NCBI GenBank assembly: GCA_000697475.1
Contig: JNEU01000769.1
Span: 62,001 to 126,000 of the forward strand
Source: Lichtheimia corymbifera B2541
Lineage: Eukaryota; Mucoromycota; Mucoromycetes; Mucorales; Lichtheimiaceae
Length of the DNA stretch: 64,000 nucleotides
Direction: 5' to 3'
Of the stretch, positions 23,189-41,220 are shown piece by piece; positions within the stretch are counted from its first letter, which is position 1, and the number at the start of each line of letters is the position of its first letter. Both the position numbers and the translations under genes were made by a program. The notes under the pieces were generated by a model, which ran no database searches, was not told the DNA's origin, and saw only the letters and a list, made by a program, of their open reading frames with translations.

Positions 23189-24436
23189 TTATGCCGAAGC
23201 AACCACAGCAGCTGGGCCTTCCTTGGTAACTGAAGCAGCAGCAGCAGCCTTCTCATCATGAACAGCATTGTCATGTTGCTGTTGCTCCTTTTCTTCATGA
23301 GCGGTAGTCTCCTCTTTCTCGGTTGAGTCCTCCTTCTTGTTAGCTGTTGATGTTGCAGCAGCTTGTTCATCATTTTCTTGCTGTGGGATATCTTCATCTG
23401 CATTTTCAGCATTTGCCTCTGTGGTTTGTTGTTCATCATTGCTGGTGTTGGCAGGTGTCTCCTTGGTAGATTTCTTCTTTTTACCAAACAAGGCAGTCAA
23501 GCGACGACCAAATGTGGGTGATGATGGGGACTTGTTTTCTTCTGTCTTTTCAGGTTTCTCTTGTTGTTGCTCACCCTCCTCATTACGTTCATCCGATGGA
23601 GAGGCTGTCTCTTCAGCAGCATTATCTTCCTGCTGTTGATGTTGATCATCACTTGTTGTAGTGTCTTGCTGCTCATCCTTTTGCTCTGGTTCAGCTGACT
23701 TTTTCTTATTGCTAAAAAGCTTGCTAATAAATGATTGGCGTTTGGTGGGAGTGGTAGGCTGCTTGTTGTTGGCTTCATCATCATTCTTTGCAGCTTCTTG
23801 TGTTTGGTCGACAGTGGCGTGACCTTCATCAGCAATGTCCTCATTGGTAGCTGCAGCTGCAGCAGTGTTGCTCTCAGCAGGTGCATCAGCAGAGTCACCT
23901 AATGCTGCGGTATCAGGCTCATTGGTAGCAGATGCTTCTTGTTCTTCACCATCGGATGCATTGGCTGATTGTTGTTGCTGTTGCTCTTCAGTCTTTTTGG
24001 GTTCATCCTCGTTGTTACCAACATCGATAGGTTGAAGCTGCTCAATCTTTGGCAATTCTGTGGGCACAGTTTCTTCAGCAGCTGGTGCTTCTTCTGTGGT
24101 GGTAGTCTATAACAAAGAATGGTGAATAATAAATTTAGGAAATCGAATGTGAGCAATAATCACCTTGGATCGAGCAAAAAGACCACCAAGTGCACCCTTT
24201 TTCTTGAACAAGCTGAATCGCTTTTTGTTTTCATTGTCATCCTTCTTTTTATCATTGGATTTAGATTCCTCAGGTGTTGGAGTGGGTTGTTCATTGGATG
24301 ATGACTGCTGTTGCTCTGCAGGTGTCTCTTCAGCATTCTCTGTGGTAGCATGCGTTTCCTCAGGATTGGTGGGCTTATCACCAGTAGTGGGATCAACAAC
24401 AGGCTCGGTGTGTGTGGTAGCTTCGATAGCAGACAT
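23189..24436 (-). CDS. Gln/Glu-rich protein with three basic LF-KKK patches
   Basis: Two exons (24164-24436, 23189-24106) give 396 residues. The protein is mostly disordered, rich in Glu, Gln, Ala, Thr and Asn. Three evenly spread basic patches break the acidic background: KKRFSLFKKKGALGGLF near residue 75, KRQSFISKLFSNKKKS near 200 and FGRRLTALFGKKKKS near 275. Each has an aromatic or bulky residue, then LF, then a lysine run. This pattern would suit membrane or acidic-surface binding, or repeated docking sites. I do not recognise a named family. The start is the ATG at 24436 (MSAIEATTHTE). A TATA-like box lies 62 bp upstream. Other frames stay open here because of CAA/GAA repeats; they are artefacts. 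Confidence 0.7.
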
Positions 24437-24497
24437 GTTAAAGAAAGAAGAAGAAAAACGAATGGGGAGCAAAAAGAAAAGCAGCAGCTCCTTACGA

Positions 24498-24504
24498 ATT
24501 TATA
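24498..24504 (-). promoter_or_regulatory. TATA-like box of the Gln/Glu-rich gene
   Basis: TATAAAT on the minus strand, 62 bp upstream of the start codon at 24436. Confidence 0.4.
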
Positions 24505-25080
24505 GTCGTGATGGAAGCACATTGATGATGATTTTTACGTGGGAGAATAATCGTATCATTAGCGAGGTGCAACTTTCACTTGTAAACAAATTGCGCGGGC
24601 CCACACATGCATATGTATGTGCATGAATTCCTTCCGCTTTTTTTACTCTTCCGCCTTCATATGTATGTAAACCACTGTTTAAAAAAGTACATCATTGTAT
24701 CCATATCCGACACTACGATGCTGTTGTGATTTACTCGTGTTGTATCCCATCAAGGAATTGGGATCAATTGATGGTCAGCAACCGAGTCTCTCTCTCTTTT
24801 CTCCTCATTTACCCCGCCCACTATTCCAAGATAGTGTTACCCCCTGGCCCTGCGTATGTTGAAAAAAAAAGTTGTGAGAAAAAGAAGCATGCAGCATGAG
24901 GGGAGGGGCGCGGCACCCGAAAAATGTTGCATCATGGGACAGGGAGATGAAGGAAAAAAGAAAGCCGACAAGGCATCATATCGATTTTTAGTGCATGAAG
25001 GCCACTCTATGTGTAACTCTCAACACCTGTCAAATGCATTGTCGAAAGCAAACAAATAGATCCAGCTATTTTCGGTTAGG

Positions 25081-25257
25081 ATGGCTATTACCAGCATTAC
25101 TACTGCCTTTCTTGTACTCTTATCATCATTATTCAAAGCAAATGATACATTGGGACCCATTCACTTGGTCTCCTTGATCCAGCACGTGCTTCCGTGTGTT
25201 TCATGTGCATCACTTTTTGAGTCGCCATTTAGAAGTAAGCAAACCCCACAACCATAG
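25081..25257 (+). CDS. Doubtful small secreted-type ORF
   Basis: A 58-residue frame starts MAITSITTAFLVLLSSLFKA, which resembles a signal peptide, and goes on with a Val/Leu-rich part containing two close cysteines (CVSC). There are no introns and no recognisable family. It lies alone in a gene-poor stretch, so it may be chance. Confidence 0.15.
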   Translation: MAITSITTAFLVLLSSLFKANDTLGPIHLVSLIQHVLPCVSCASLFESPFRSKQTPQP

Positions 25258-27023
25258 TCGGTACATCACCTCACTCAGCAACCCGTGCACAAACACCACC
25301 CAGCCAGTAACGTATCCCTTGCCTTGCTCCTCTTGACCATCTTTATATCTTTCAATGTTTCACTACTAGGATATGCAAGCAAAGATGTGACATTAGATCC
25401 GACAGGATAAGTCATATGCACATGCAAGGAATCGATCAGCCAACAATATGTGATGGGATGCACTATTTGCACAAGTGGAGATGTAACGGCACCTACTCTT
25501 TCGCATGCATCACTTTTCCTCTCTTTTCTTTGTGTATATTCATTCTCCTATTGGATAACACCCGTCGTCTCCTGTATGTTACTTTTATAGTCTTTTCCCA
25601 TTGTTTGTCAAAAGTCCATCATGCATTGCATACAATACACATGCATCAGATCAAGGGGAAATCAACCTGTACGAATGATAAACAGCCCATTTTCACTTTT
25701 ACATAGTCGTTGATCGCATCAGGTTCGCTCCTTGCATATACAATTCTGCAAATCAATATTCTTTGTGTCGTCAAAACCTTCTTGAAACAAAGAAAAAAAG
25801 GGGTTGTTGGAGGGCTCATATCAACTTCGTTTGTCATTAACCATCACTCATTTTATATTATCTCCCACCGTAACCATAAAAAAGGAACATCGTGTGTGGT
25901 TGGCAGATCTAATCCCAGAAAAGGGAGACGGGTTATGTTATTGAATGCAGTCTTTGTTCAAAACACAATGAATCAAACACTTTCTCCTCCTTTATCATAG
26001 CTTATGAACAATCTGCATTTGCCATACCAACAAAACATCTTACAATACAATGCATCAAGTGCCCAACTCAGCAAACGAAGATCTCATAAAAGCTTAGGAA
26101 TGATCGAACAACGCAAAATATCATATTCGTTAAAGTGGCGCTTTAATCAAACATCATCACAAGAGACAGATTGAGAGGTGCAGCGAGTTGCTTCAATGGA
26201 AAAGATACATCGATTTAAGAAGCTTCTATATGGTTTGGGTGTAAATTATGCAAAGGTGAATGAATGGCACTTGATGCGTGGTGGCGAATTAGATCCATGG
26301 CGTGCCAAGAACATGTAGACGGATGATGATGGTTGTTGTACTTGGTTGACAGGTTGCACAAAGAATGGTGATCGTTGTAGTTGCCATGCAATAGCGTGTA
26401 AAGTATGCCCCGATCTGCAGGTGGATGGCATCAAGACCAAGTTGACAATGCATACAGAACAAGGCCCTTTTTCCACGCGTTGTATATACCCAATCCCTTC
26501 CACCCCACGTACCAAAACCAATATTCAGAACCATATCCACATCCGTAGGGAGTTGTATGTGTTGAGATACGTTGCCATACGTATATAAAGCTGCTTCTCT
26601 ACAATGGCTATCTGCTGTCCACGCAAAAACGGCTATAGGATAGGTTGCTGCATGTAAAGAACGCTGTTGAAGACAATGGTGTAAAGCTCATGCTAGTAGC
26701 AACTGCTTGAATGATCGCTGTTATGATTGGTTGTGGTAGAGGAGGTGTAGTGTTGCCAAGAAACGCGGGTGTTGAAGTGGGGTGCACGCGCCATGGAGTT
26801 GCCATTCAGCTCAAGACAATCGGATCAAGATATTCGTAGCATTGACATGGTGGATTGGAAGTAGGACAATCGTTCGCAGGTTGTAGTTGTACTTGAATGG
26901 GGGCAACAGTTGAGAATGGGAAGAGGAAGAGGCAAGAGGCTGAGAGTGGAAGAAGTGGAAATTAAATAGATCAGGCACTGCCTTAACACTGTAAAATTGA
27001 TCCATGATCTTGATTGCCTCTCT

Positions 27024-28738
27024 CGAACTTGAAACTTTCACACAAGATGCTCTTGGGCATGCTGATCAACTTTGTATTAATAAAGAACCCACACTTCATT
27101 CAAAGATTTTGAATGGGAGAGCATAATGGGGGGTTGACTATAACTGATGGAAATTGGGAAAGCGCCGGATTTATGAAAAAGTCAGTTAGTATGTATTTTC
27201 TTGAGATTCCCCATTTCGCACTTGAAACTTGGTCAGAAGGTACTCTCGCACATGCTGATCAACTTCATTCATTTAAAGACCGCACGGTTCAATATAAACA
27301 TTTTGAATGCGGGCCAGGCCAAATGTAAGAGAAAAGTAGAGTAGACGCTCCTGCTCCCCGAGATTGGCCACCTCGAACCTGAAACTTTCACACGACATCC
27401 TTTCGACCACGCCGAGCAATTTCGTTCTCATAAAGTGCCCAGAGTTCATTATGAAAACATTGAATGTAGGAGAGATGACGAGGGGATGGTAACATAAATA
27501 GGGTGTACGGCCGTGCGCGCCGATATTGCTCATCGCGACCTCGAAACTTGGCCAGGAGGTTCTCTCGGGCATGCTGATCAAAATCGTTCTCATAAAGCCT
27601 CTACAAATCACTATGGAGATTTGGAGATACAGACACCTTTATGTTTTACATATGATATAAGCATGAAGCTATATGACAAGTGGTCTTTGTTCATTGTGAA
27701 GTGCCTTGACCATGTTAGAGCGGAAGATGCAGACGGACTTCTTTGTGCAACACAGCTCATTTGCATGATACTTCACAATGAACAAACACCACTTGTCATA
27801 TAGCATCACGTTTACAGCATATGTAAAAATATAAAGGTGCCTGTATCTCTAAACCTTACAATGAAACGTGGGATCTTTCATAGAACAAAGTTGCTCGGCG
27901 GGGTGAAGCGCACCTTGGGTGCAAGTTTCACGATCGTTGTGGCCAATCACCGATTTCGCAATGTCACCACCAGCCAAAGTCGAAAAAAAAAATGGTGAAT
28001 CTGAAACTTGCACACAAGGTGCGCTCCACCCCGACGAGCAACTTTGTTCGATTGAAGAGCCCACATTTCATTGTAAAGTTTTGAGTTACAGGCACCTTTG
28101 TGTTTTACATATGCTGTAACCATGATGCTATATGGAAAGTGACCTTTGTTCACTGTCAAGCAGCTTGGTCTTGACAGTACCAATTATGCAGAGGGGCGTG
28201 TTTGTGTAACTCAGCTCATTTTGCAGGATGGGAAGGATCAACGTATGATACTTGATGGACTATTGAGTTGGAGTCATAAACTGGCTGCTAACATGCACTT
28301 CTTCCCATTCGCAGGCTTTGTGTATTCCATAACAATGGAACGATGCGACTGCTCCAGATATTCATCTCTATGATTGAACTGGCCTTGATACGAGCTTATT
28401 GGACTGAGCTATGCCCAAACAAAGCTTACATCAACCTGTATACAACATGCGCTCACTATCTCAACTGATATATTCTTTGTTTGACCGTAGCTCAGTAAAA
28501 TCAGCTCGGATCAAGAAAGTTGAATGATGGAAATAAACGTCTGCAGCAGGAGCATCTTTTTCATTCAACAGAATTGGCAATAGTTGAGAATGGGAGAAAG
28601 TGGATATCAGCTTCCAATATATGAGCGCATAAATTACATGGATAATATAGCGAATTCAATACCTGGTCAGAATGTGATCTCGGATACATTGATCAACTTT
28701 ATTCTAATGAAGACATCATATGAGGGTTTTGAATGGCA
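27024..28738. repeat. Cluster of decayed repeat units
   Basis: A unit of about 90-100 bp recurs at roughly 27024-27120, 27213-27312, 27368-27468, 27536-27625, 27845-27932 (inverted), 28001-28095 and 28651-28738. Shared words are GAAACTT, then CATGCTGATCAACTTT or GCCGAGCAACTTTGTT, then CATTTCATTGTAAAG or TTTTGAATG. At the 27536, 27845 and 28001 copies the similarity extends another 100-150 bp, with TTTTACATATG, GCTATATG and TTTGTTCATTGTGAAG. In the plus frame a unit reads like LETWSEGTLAHADQLHSFKD. Several copies have stops. The minus strand is also open for 112 codons across 27273-27611. The family and the original coding strand are unknown. Confidence 0.6.
27671..27801. repeat. Inverted repeat inside the cluster
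   Basis: TATGACAAGTGGTCTTTGTT, with CATTGTGAAGT following, at 27671-27701 is matched in reverse complement by ACTTCACAATGAACAAACAC, with CACTTGTCATA following, at 27771-27801. The loop is about 70 bp. It arises because the copy at 27536 and the inverted copy at 27845 meet tail to tail. Confidence 0.75.
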
Positions 28739-28930
28739 GCGTGTAGATGTAAGAGAGATTACATATGATTGAGCGTTGCTCAGTCAAATCCGCTCGAATC
28801 ATGAAAATTGGATAATGTTCACATGCAGTGGATTGAGGAAGTGGCTATTAGCTGGTCCTTTTATTATTATAGTATTTATTAGATTACAATGAATTAGGAT
28901 GATGCTAACACTGGCAACGCTATTCTATGA

Positions 28931-29860
28931 CTATTTCTTGATCTTCTTGTAAACGCCCTTTGATTTTGATCCACACTCATCAATCCAAGTTTGCACATTG
29001 CACACCAACGTTGCCACGTGACCAAACATGTTTTTACGTTTGTTGACCATTTGAAATCCATGTCGTCGGGTAAGAATCTGCTCTGCTGCCATATGAGTTT
29101 CGTTGGTACCAGCAAACACATAATCAATGCCATTTTCCTTTGCCCATTTCATTGCGCGTTCGAGCATGAGCGACGACAATCCACATGTTTGATACTCGTA
29201 TGCAATAGCCCATCGTTGCAGGATTGCTGTCTTTGGTTCTGTGGGTTCGGCAAAATAGGCATCAGGCTCGGTTCCACCCAAGGCACGTTTCCACCAAGGC
29301 AACTTCCTTTGTGCAGCATCACGCTTATCCCGTACACGATCCGCATAGGCAATCATACCGAGCATGCCACATACAACACCATCCACGGTCAATACCCAGA
29401 AATGAGCAGGTGCTTCTTGTGGTCTAGGAACCTTGACGCCATTTTCATCCGTGCTCCATGGCAAGTAATATGCTTCGGGGTCACTCAAGTCATTGGCAAG
29501 AGCATCATCCACTTGACGTGCTACATCCACACGCTCCGTTTTGATATACACCAGTGAAAATCCAATAGCAGCCCATATCGCTGACAGAACCATCTTCAGT
29601 ATAAACGGCGACCACCTTTCCTTGTCCAACGTCGCGTCCGGATCGCCCAACACAAGAGCAGGAACTGACATTAGCAACAATGTGTAGCCGCAGAACCACA
29701 TGAGCCAAGTAAAGGGACTCCATAGTTTCGCACGAATGCCTTCAGGAACCAGCCCCAAGTAACAGCTTGTTGTGTGCAATGCTCGAACAGCTTCCAAATC
29801 GCCTGCTTCGTATGTCCTTAGAATGATCTTGGTGCCTTGTTCCTTTTTCTTGGGTGGCAT
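28931..29860 (-). CDS. GNAT-family acetyltransferase with membrane segments
   Basis: A single exon encodes 309 residues. The N terminus (MPPKKKEQGTKI) leads into a GNAT first strand and helix (ILRTYEAGDLEAVRALH). Two membrane segments follow, around WLMWFCGYTLLLMSVPALVL and FILKMVLSAIWAAIGFSLVY. The C-terminal half has the acetyl-CoA fold: HFWVLTVDGVVCGMLGMIAY, then AIAYEYQTCGLSSLMLERAM and a final block with GFQMVNKRK. The order, GNAT start, membrane insert, GNAT end, resembles the NAT8-like group. The acetyl-CoA loop usually reads R/QxxGxG/A; here it is QTCGLS, with Ser at the last position. The substrate cannot be told. It is the only intron-free gene of its size in the window. Confidence 0.75.
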   Translation of the reverse strand: MPPKKKEQGTKIILRTYEAGDLEAVRALHTTSCYLGLVPEGIRAKLWSPFTWLMWFCGYTLLLMSVPALVLGDPDATLDKERWSPFILKMVLSAIWAAIGFSLVYIKTERVDVARQVDDALANDLSDPEAYYLPWSTDENGVKVPRPQEAPAHFWVLTVDGVVCGMLGMIAYADRVRDKRDAAQRKLPWWKRALGGTEPDAYFAEPTEPKTAILQRWAIAYEYQTCGLSSLMLERAMKWAKENGIDYVFAGTNETHMAAEQILTRRHGFQMVNKRKNMFGHVATLVCNVQTWIDECGSKSKGVYKKIKK

Positions 29861-30155
29861 GGTTGGGTATCGTAACGCTCGAAGGGGGAAATAAGAGTAG
29901 ACGGGTGAAGAAAAGAAAGAATAAAGGGAACCAACGAGAACGATTCAAACGTGGTTTGTGCGTGTGAGCGATATGCCAAACTCGGCGCAAAGTGCCAAAA
30001 CGAGTAGCTCGGACATTTGAATTACACTCTCCTTTAGAAACAGCATCTTGGTTACCATTGATCATGTGACAACCCACTGATAGGATAGAATCTTAGAATG
30101 ACATTGAGATCAATCAATAAATGATTTATTTGTGATTGCAATCTATTATACGACT

Positions 30156-36187
<6,032 letters not shown>

Positions 36188-38665
36188 ATGTGGGAGCCCA
36201 ATGAACAACTCCTTCTTCGAGCACCCGTACTATACAAAAAGAATGAGGGAACGCTCTTTGTGACACCACGACGAATAGCATGGCAGCAACAAGGTACACC
36301 ACAATTGAACCCATCTATTCTCTACAACAGCATTTCAGGTAAGATCTGGAGTGAGCCGGGTAGCCGAGTATGTATCAAGCAATACGAATCAGACCGTGTA
36401 CTATTGTAGGGCTACAGCAGACGCCAGAAAAAGCTGCCAAAGTACTGTTAAAGATCTCGACGACAGCCGATCCAGCACCCAAAGATTACACGTTCCAGTT
36501 CATATCGCAAAAGGCATTGACAGAACGCGAAGCTGTAAAGTCGCAAATCACCGAGTTGTTGGCACGAGCACGAGGAGGATCAAGGCCATCGTCAGCAACA
36601 CCTCATCGGTCACCTGCTAGAACACCTATACCACCACCACCCCATCCTCCAAGTAGTGCACCTTCCACGCCTGCAACAGCTGCGACAGCAGCATCTTCCC
36701 CTGCACCAGCAACACCACAACAAGGACCATCCACGCCATCCTCATCAGCTGTTAGCAGCCCAATACCCGGTAGTCCACAAGCATGGCGGCATGAAGAATT
36801 CAATGCAAGAAAGCAGCTATTATCTACAAGTCGAGAATTACATACATTACATATGGAACTCGTGGTACAAGGCAAGACGGTGACAGAAGAAGAGTTTTGG
36901 GCAAGTCCTTATGTGAAACGGATACGTCAGGTAAAAAAAAAGTATTCAAAAGGAAGTGGGCTCGTTTTACTCATATATCCGTTGTAGAAATTGAAAAAGG
37001 ATACTGTATCTCGTGAAGGACGACAAAAGGGACGATCATCCAAGATGGTTGAATTGATGCCGGGTCAACAAGAAGGATCGGATGTCAAGTATACTCTTAC
37101 GAGCCAAATCATCCACAACATTTTCACCGAGTTTCCATCAGGTAAGAAAGGGGATATTGGATTTTACGATATGTATCTTGTCTAATCATGGATCTTTGTT
37201 AGTCAAGAGAGCTTATGATACCAATGTACCGGATAAGGTAGGGAACAAGAGTCTCGGGATATGGATTTCATTACTGATTCATGCATCCATTACTAGGTTT
37301 CTGAAAAAGACTTTTGGAAACGTTTCCTGGCTTCTGAATTCTTTCACCGATCGAGGACGGGGGCGCGATCCCAAATGGCAACGTATGATGATATCTTTGA
37401 TCGATGTTTACAAGAGGAAGATGATGGTAATGAATTGGGATGAGAACGCTTCATGTGTGACCGAGTTAACACACGAGTATAGAGAATTCCAAAGCACCCG
37501 AACTTTCGAGCTTGGACAAGATTAGACGTGCCATCGACCTTACAGCTACTCAAGAAGACCATATTGACAGCGGCAATGCTCCCGATTTCACAATGCGAGC
37601 TGGTGGCAATACCCAAGTGCTGCCTTTGATCCGGAGGTTCAATCGTCATGCTATGAGAGTGTTGGAGACTCCGCCATCGTAAGTTGCTATCTTGATATTG
37701 TATCAGTATTTGAAGACTCATTTGTATCTTAATGTAGTAAGCTCAAGGAACAAAAAGCCAACGTAAGTTTGCTGGGATATAAGACACGTGTGAATGTGAT
37801 ACTGAATCTTGGATTCTTGTAGAACGAGGATGATATTATCAAGGAAATCGAGATCCCCGATTTGCAACCAGAACAACCTTCGGAACGTGTTGTGCTTGAC
37901 ATTCAAGATTCGAAGCGTTACTTTGAGAGCCAGAGCAAAGACCGTGGCCATCTTAATATCACCGAACAGGTAAGGAGTCGATTAACACTTTTGACGTAAG
38001 CTCATAGAGGTTTTATTTAGGATGCCAAACAACTGCTGGGTAGTTTCAAGGAACAATTTGACTCATGGCAACCTGATTTGACAAAGGTAAATGAATTGGA
38101 TCGGGTATGGCAAGGATACTTACACACACACACTGGCGTATACATGTAGTCGGTCATGAAGCCAAAGACAGCTGATAATGCCTATCTCCAACTTACCGAG
38201 AGCATAAAGCGGAAGGTGATGCATGATCAGAAAACGGCAGGAGCAGGTATGACATGGAGTAAACGAATAAATCCAGACCGTCTAATTCAACTTTTTTGTG
38301 TCAATTAGATGTCAAACTGCCTCCGCAAGTTCACCAAAAAGTCCAGAGCTATCACTCGGCGACGAATGAGATTCTAAGACATTTCTGGGCCTCTTATGAT
38401 CCATACAGGGCGGATAAAAACACACGCATGGCGGATGGCCTCAAGAAGCAACGAGAAAAGTTCAATGAGATCTTGATCACTGTCAATAGCTACCAAGGTG
38501 ACGTTGACAAATGCAAGAGGGTAAGGGGAAAGAAACGGTGGTGGACGACACTATGGTTCGGGGCTCTAAATGGGATGCTTTTAGATGCTGACACCGGTGA
38601 TGGTTGCCATGGATATAGCACTAAAGGCAGCAGAAAAAAAGGCCAACAAAAAGCGGCGTGTATGA
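36188..38665 (+). CDS. tfb1: TFIIH subunit Tfb1/p62
   Basis: Tfb1/p62 is a core subunit of TFIIH, used in transcription initiation and nucleotide excision repair; its PH domain binds activators, TFIIE and XPC/Rad4. Twelve exons, 36188-36338 to 38585-38665, close to 604 residues. The N-terminal PH domain has LLRAPVLYKKNEGTLFVTPR with IAW and, after the first intron, EKAAKVLLKIS. A Ser/Pro/Ala-rich linker follows (about 115-175). Two BSD domains come next: KQLLSTSRELHTLHMEL with EEEFWAS, and VSEKDFWKRFLASEFFH. The C terminus has the family helical block and ends KKANKKRRV. One internal exon, 37738-37762, is only 25 nt. The start at 36188 puts the PH domain at the N terminus; an in-frame extension to 36086 is possible. 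Confidence 0.92.
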
Positions 38666-38955
38666 TTGTCTTTGTACATAAAGAGATTGATGCTGTTACA
38701 CACCCTATATACACACACAGACACGACAAGCACATGTTTTTGTGAAACGTCACACGAGGATGTGGGGGAGGAGGAGGAAAAGAAAAGAAGAATCCAAGGG
38801 TTCGGTTACGTACGGGAGTTTTATTGAAAGATTACAGTGAAAATAGCCATATATGCGTACAGTAATTAAGGATCGTAGAGGAAAAGAGTGTAGGATGTGT
38901 ATATATTTTAATAAGATATGGGTGCTGCCGTCTGCCACGTGTAGAGTAGAAGTAA

Positions 38956-41220
<2,265 letters not shown>

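Larger units (their letters stand above)
24437..28930. other. Gene-poor island of 4.5 kb
   Basis: No confident gene. It holds the promoter of the Gln/Glu-rich gene at its left end, a doubtful 58-residue frame at 25081-25257, and the decayed repeat cluster from about 27020 to 28830. The part 25260-27000 shows only short frames and no clear repeat. Confidence 0.5.

Noticed and set aside
23128..23898. Other long frames over the Gln/Glu-rich gene
   Set aside because: CAA/GAA-rich DNA stays open in several frames; only one frame joins to the upstream exon with correct splice signals.
28991..29557. 188-codon plus-strand frame opposite the GNAT-like gene
   Set aside because: Shadow of the acetyltransferase frame.
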